Assembly: GCA_017591395.1 (NCBI GenBank)
Contig: WEDG01001075.1
Span: forward strand, 186,001 to 250,000
DNA length: 64,000 nt
Reading direction: 5' to 3'
From: Schistocephalus solidus
Lineage: Eukaryota; Platyhelminthes; Cestoda; Diphyllobothriidea; Diphyllobothriidae
Shown here: piece after piece, positions 59,190-64,000 of the stretch
Layout of the letters: every line of letters starts with the position of its first letter
Position numbering within the stretch: the stretch's first letter is position 1
Notes under the pieces: generated by a model
Database searches by the model: none
The model's input: only the letters and a program-made list of their open reading frames with translations
What the model was told of the DNA's origin: nothing
Position numbers and translations under genes: made by a program

Positions 59190-59355
59190 TTTATAGATAA
59201 GTTCTTCTCTGTTGAAATAGCCAACCCTGCCCTAAGGAGGTACATGCAAAGTTTTTGTAGATTTGTTCACTATCCGCATCTGGTGTTTGTTTGAGCTGTC
59301 GTTTGACTAGCTCAGATACATTCTTTATATATGGGAGGGTTTGCCAGCTCATTGG
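59190..59355 (-). mobile_element. Small PLE fragment between two larger ones
   Basis: The minus strand reads LPYIKNVSELVKRQLK at about 59335-59290, the inter-domain motif seen in PLE E and F. It lies directly after the tail of PLE F and is followed by non-PLE sequence. The region 58690-59185 has no motif. Confidence 0.6.
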
Positions 59356-60335
59356 TTTTGAGGCTTGAGTGGTTGTAACGGACTTATCAGTCGTTGCTGC
59401 TCCCGTGAGTTGTTCACCGTTTTGCGGGCGAATTGGTGAGGCAGTTTGACTTTGGTCATGTGACCTTCGGCCGCCACCCCACTTTTTCGTGAGCCTGGGC
59501 TCTCGGTTCCGTGTGCTCGTTTGCCTTATTGGCCCTGGCCGGACTGATCCGAGCCTTGTACGAAGTGCCTGGTAGGTGGAATGTAAGTCAATAGCTCGGT
59601 TGAGTGTGCCAGTCGAGGACCAACTCTCGAGCACTAGTCTGGCCATCTTATCATTGGCTCGGCCAATCACGTGTTTTCTCAAAGGTGAAATCGTGGTTCA
59701 GCTGTTCGGCGTGACCATAAACCAAAGACAACTTATCCTTGCGTTCGATCCAAGTTTATTTGAATTAATTTTGTTCCCAGGCGCTTGCTCGTTTAACCAT
59801 CATACCTTGCATCACAATCTTGACATGGTATGGTGTAGACCAATGCTGATTCTTCTGTTACCGTTAGCGAGTCCTTGGGCTTCATTACTTGCTGTCTGAA
59901 AGTGCATTCTGCGTTATGAGTCACACCAATCCCAAAAGGTTTTAGGATTATTGCCGTTGCCTCTGAAACGTTCCTTACATAGAGGATTGCGACCCAAAAC
60001 TTTGGCTTTCTTCGCTTGACCGCTCAAACTGAGGCTTCCTGAGGCATTTGCGGATGAAGAACTTTGGATAACCGTTGGCTGTAAAAAGGGCATGTAAGTA
60101 CTCCTTCTTCTCCCCACTGTCGTCGCTGCAGTGTGTTTGGACACGTCGGAAGAGGGTTCTGACACAACTGCGTTTGTGGCCAACAGGGTGGTTGCTTCGG
60201 AAGTGAAGGATGCACCTAGTGTTGGTTGCCTTGCTGTAGACCGTTGTCCTTATCTTCCCGCCTGCGGGTTTTGTAACTTGGACATCAAGGAAGGGCAAAT
60301 GATTGTTGACTTCTTCTTCTTCTTCTTCTTCCGTA
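59356..60335 (-). mobile_element. Penelope-like element F, RT C-terminus to tail
   Basis: The minus strand starts at a (AAG)7 run (60330-60309) and enters the RT thumb (LPFLDVQVTKPAGGKIRTTV, HPVGHKRSCVRTLFRRVQTH, ANGYPKFFIRKCLRKPQ) at 60298-60020. After frameshifts come VRNVSEATAIILKPFGIGV (about 59970), the GIY-YIG start (YTIPCQDCDARYDG, where YVG has become YDG, then a stop) near 59830, and the tail VIGRANDKMARLVLESWSST and RAIDLHSTYQALRTRL at 59670-59550. Several frameshifts and stops make it inactive. Confidence 0.85.
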
Positions 60336-61500
60336 AAGTGGATAATGAGCGCAGTAGTCCAGAGTCATATGGCGTTACATTCTTTCGTAGTAAAATACTG
60401 TGGGTGGCGCACGAAGACCAAGTCATACGCGCACATCTCACAAACACTCGCAACCAATACTCGTTCGAATGGACTTATATAACTTATTATGAATGGAATC
60501 ACGTAGCAAGTATTCCCTGCAAATATGAAGATTTCCCTTGTACGGATTTTTCTTATAATATTTGCGTTCTGATTTGAAAACAACGCCTCAAAATAATATA
60601 GCTCCTGTTTCTGCAATAGAATATACGCGAACACAAACAGTATCCCGCTAGAGTATTGCATTACCTTGGTTGGCAATGTTCATAGCAGTCCGTAGGGTTC
60701 ATCGTTGAGTTTTGGATAAAATTTCATTGCCCCATCCTGAATGACTGACATAAAGTAAGTTAATACAGTGGTTAAATTAGTTCTTTAGGGATGAAAACTA
60801 TATTTCGTTTATCTTCTACGCTGGTTCTTCAGGTTCTGGTCGGATATATGGTGGATATGCGTAGCATTTAAATTCTCAAATAAACCTACCAAAATAACTT
60901 AATGTCGGCGCCGATGAACTACACATGACCTTTTATTTTCCAGGTGGACATTCAGTAGATAGCCTGTAGATAGATAGTTATGCGAAATTATAAAATGTGG
61001 GCTCGGTTAGAAAGTATTATACAAGCGGCTTTCAACTACTGGTTAACATGTGGCATACACCGAGATATTTTATTTACAACAGGGAACTGTTCCTGAAGGA
61101 GATCATTTTTGATTGTCTATAAAAACTTTATTCAAAAAAACTGAATATTTACTTTAGATGCCTTTTTACACTACATTTTAGATGATCTTATGAATTGAAA
61201 TATATGTTATAGAGAACACGCTTTAGCTTATTTCTTCAGTGCACGCCTTTGAAAGGCAATTATGTCTTCTCGTAATATTAAACTTGGCGAAACGGTATCT
61301 CGGATTCCCAAAAACGTTTTATATCGCCAACTGCTTAAGAGCCAGACCTGCAGTTACAATTACCCTTTGTGTTTAACGTTTCCATGCTGCATACTTTTCT
61401 TGTAGGGCAAATCATACCGTTATCTAAGCCTTTATGAAGACTTCATAGCCGACCCGCCCAGGTTGAATTTTCATAAGCTTAACTTATTAAACAACAGGTA
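60336..61500. other. Intergenic AT-rich region
   Basis: No gene or named repeat supported. Confidence 0.4.
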
Positions 61501-61502
61501 CG

Positions 61503-62684
61503 ATGTTGAATGAATGGAAGCGGCGAAGTTTTCCTAAACTGAAAGTTATCCTTTAATTTTGTATACAGTCGGAATTAAATGCTGTTTCCTAGCAAACAAG
61601 TAATATCTTTATGCATGTGTAGGGTCTTCAAAGGCAATGCCTGTTACGCTTAAATATACTGAACTTTAAATACATTGAACTATGTTTTAGACAAAATATG
61701 GTTAAATTCATTAGCTCCTCCAAAATTGATGTGAACATTTATACGACTTAAGCAGTCATTTTTATTAAATTTTGTTTTTGCAGACATCAAAAATTAATCT
61801 CATTCAAAATTTGACATCCTATTGTGACTGAAATGTCTTCGGATTCCGCTGCACGATAACATGTAGTTCAACCGCACTTAACCAATCCTTTCTAATCCAT
61901 TCCTGTATTTCGCTTTATGTGTAATGACAGAGAAAAGCTTCTTTAATTATCTACAGACTGGAAGTAGCCGCAAGCGAGCTCAGGCAAATTGGGAATACGG
62001 GCAGATATTGGAGCTTATGGTGAGGATTGCACGGAAGATGCAAACGGCGGCTTTGGCTTTAGCGTAGCAACCACCAATCAGCAAATGTTGAATGAATGTT
62101 GAATGAATGGAAGCGGCGAAGTTTTCCTAAACTGAAAGTTATCCTTTAATTTTGTATACAGTCGGAATTAAATGCTGTTTCCTAGCAAACAAGTAATATC
62201 TTTATGCATGTGTAGGGTCTTCAAAGGCAATGCCTGTTACGCTTAAATATACTGAACTTTAAATACATTGAACTATGTTTTAGACAAAATATGGTTAAAT
62301 TCATTAGCTCCTCCAAAATTGATGTGAACATTTATACGACTAAAGCAGTCATTTTTTATTAAATTTTGTTTTTGCAGACATCAAAAATTAATCTCATTCA
62401 AAAATTTGACATCCTATTGTGACTGAAATGTCTTCGGATTCCGCTGCACGATAACATGTAGTTCAACCGCACTTAACCAATCCTTTCTAATCCATTCCTG
62501 TATTTCGCTTTATATGTAATGACAGAGAAAAGCTTCTTTAATTATCTACAGACTGGAAGTAGCCGCAAGCGAGCTCAGGCAAATTGGGAATACGGGCAGA
62601 TATTGGAGCTTATGGTGAGGATTGCACGGAAGATGCAAACGGCGGCTTTGGCTTTAGCGTAGCAACCACCAATCAGCAAATGTT
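61503..62684 (+). repeat. 593-bp tandem duplication, near identical
   Basis: Copy 1 (61503-62095) and copy 2 (62096-62684) differ at only a handful of positions (for example TTAAGC versus TAAAGC near 62342, GTGTAATG versus ATGTAATG near 62514, and two single-base length changes). The junction carries ATGTTGAATGA. Each copy contains a possible terminal exon after TTAATTATCTACAG, open for 36 codons to a TAG (TGSSRKRAQANWEYGQILEL and onward), at about 61956-62066 and 62550-62660. Confidence 0.9.
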
Positions 62685-62689
62685 TCGTA

Positions 62690-64000
62690 TGCAAACCACG
62701 GGAGAGGCCAACAAAAGTTGATACAAAAACCTTGAAGCATCATCTATGCGTGGTTGGAAAGGTTGTTGTTAGCACCACCACAACAATCGGTAGCAACAAT
62801 GCAAGCCGTCTTGGCAGCCTTTCAAACAAATGGCATGTGCATATGAGCCACGCGCTTGAACTACCGAGATCCGGTCCTCAGCATAAAACCGATGGTAAAC
62901 GCTTGCCTGCTTTGGAAACATCAGAACACTTAACATTTGGTTTCCTTTGTATCTTCCGTTCTCCTCACGCATCTGGGCGCATGAGTGAAGTGAATGCTGG
63001 CAGATATGCGAAGGACCAGTGTTTTGTGCAGAAGATAAGTTCAAACACAACCTATGCTTTCAGAAATTTGACTTCACTGCCATTTTAGCATTTTTTTCGT
63101 TAGGGATAAATGAAAAAAGTCTGACTTGAAAGTGATTGCTAGCTAGGTTATTTATTTGCTTCTCATCGCTTGGTAAGTCGATGACAGATCGATGCACCTG
63201 CACTTGGCCAGAAATTTGGACACCTTTTCGGCTGAGGATCTCCCGGGATTCGAAAGCAGGATAAATGAGAAGCTAGCAGAGAACGAAGGTCGTTTAAAAT
63301 AATATCATGTTCTACTTCCTGGATCCTCAGCATGATTTCACTTTTGATTTCGCCAACTCTATGGACTTTTCCACCATTGAATTCGGATCGGTAAATTGCG
63401 CTAGGCCTTTAACTAATAAACAGCGTCCCTTTATATTCATGAGTTTTTAAAGAATTGTTTTTCGTAGTTGGTTTGCCCATTACTTCGTCGAGGCCATTCG
63501 ACACTGCACGCCGGCCCTTCCACCCAGGCTTCAAACACGCGTTTCCCTCACTACCTTGTTGCCAACATTTATCTACACATACTCCGGTTAAACGTTTACC
63601 ATGAAAAAACAATAAAGGTACCACAATCCGGTCTTTTTTAATTCAGCTTCTGCTTTCTTATGCATCTGTGTCCTTATGAAATAAGACAAGGTCAGCAGGA
63701 ACTCTAAATAGAAAGCCTATCCGTCGTACGCTTGAGGCATACAAAAGGGACTTTTCCCAATCATATGCGCCATGTTAGCGTTTAATGATCCTAGATTTTT
63801 CTCGTCTATGGTTATTTTAAAAAGAGTTTTTTATATTTTGAAGGCCACCAGAATATCTTAATCAATATGCACATACTCTAACCTAAAACATCACTTTACA
63901 TGAAGATGGCTAACTTCCACAAATTTGCAAACTTTACGACGAATAACGAGATTTAGGAATTTTTACCGGCGCGAAAAAGTCCGCCAAGGCTGATGGATCT
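62690..64000. other. Intergenic, no recognisable feature
   Basis: The longest frame (62732-63088 plus) has no domain I recognise. No repeat shared with the rest of the window was noticed. Confidence 0.4.

Noticed and set aside
1..64000. CRISPR arrays, bacterial operons or a defence system
   Set aside because: No regularly spaced repeats; spliced gene, SINEs and LINEs show a eukaryotic genome.

Overview
The window looks like a repeat-dense piece of a platyhelminth nuclear genome. A diphyllobothriidean tapeworm is my best guess. The evidence is one intron-containing metazoan gene, an alpha-tubulin paralogue, surrounded by decayed retroelements of kinds typical of flatworms: Penelope-like elements (PLEs) with a GIY-YIG endonuclease, an RTE-like LINE with C2H2 zinc fingers at its 3' end, Jockey/CR1-like LINEs, Ty3/gypsy elements with a tRNA-Trp primer site, and tRNA-derived SINEs. 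The species is inferred. There is no sign of prokaryotic organisation, CRISPR arrays, rRNA or a clearly functional tRNA.

Layout. 1-2.6 kb: Ty3/gypsy remnant (minus). 7.05-8.95 kb: Jockey/CR1-like LINE and a second gypsy RT piece (minus). 10.06-12.04 kb: ~900-bp repeat R1 and an RTE-like LINE (minus). 12.93-14.2 kb: PLE copy A (plus) with a hammerhead-like motif. 14.5-16.15 kb: two 5'-truncated PLE copies arranged head to head. 19.4-20 kb: another PLE end. 20.4-23.6 kb: several PLE 3'-end repeats with hammerhead motifs and foldbacks. 27.95-30.45 kb: two head-to-tail LINE copies. 31.45-34.47 kb: alpha-tubulin-like gene (minus, three exons). 35.5-35.9 kb: SINE with a (TC)n tail. 40 kb: degenerate telomere-like repeats. 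41.28 kb: a well-formed hammerhead ribozyme motif in a SINE-like repeat. 41.7-43.1 kb and 48.2 kb: more R1. 47-49 kb: LINE pieces. 50.25-50.76 kb: complete-looking LTR plus primer binding site. 51.3-52.4 kb: second head-to-head PLE pair, ending in (TTC)41. 54.2-54.6 kb: tRNA-like element in a repeat sandwich. 55.4-57.6 kb: R1 followed by an RTE-like LINE whose RT has been deleted but whose zinc-finger tail remains. 57.6-60.3 kb: PLE fragments in tandem. 61.5-62.7 kb: near-identical 593-bp tandem duplication.

The only host gene I can defend is the alpha-tubulin. It has the GTP-binding core but Thr in place of the catalytic Glu of the DLTE motif, no acidic or tyrosinated tail, a GC-AG second intron and two mutually compensating one-base frameshifts. 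The most coherent theme elsewhere is the repeated association of PLE coding tails with hammerhead-like motifs just downstream, and the recurrence of inverted, 5'-truncated PLE pairs. Both traits are known for PLEs in other animals, but here they explain much of the otherwise anonymous repeat sequence.
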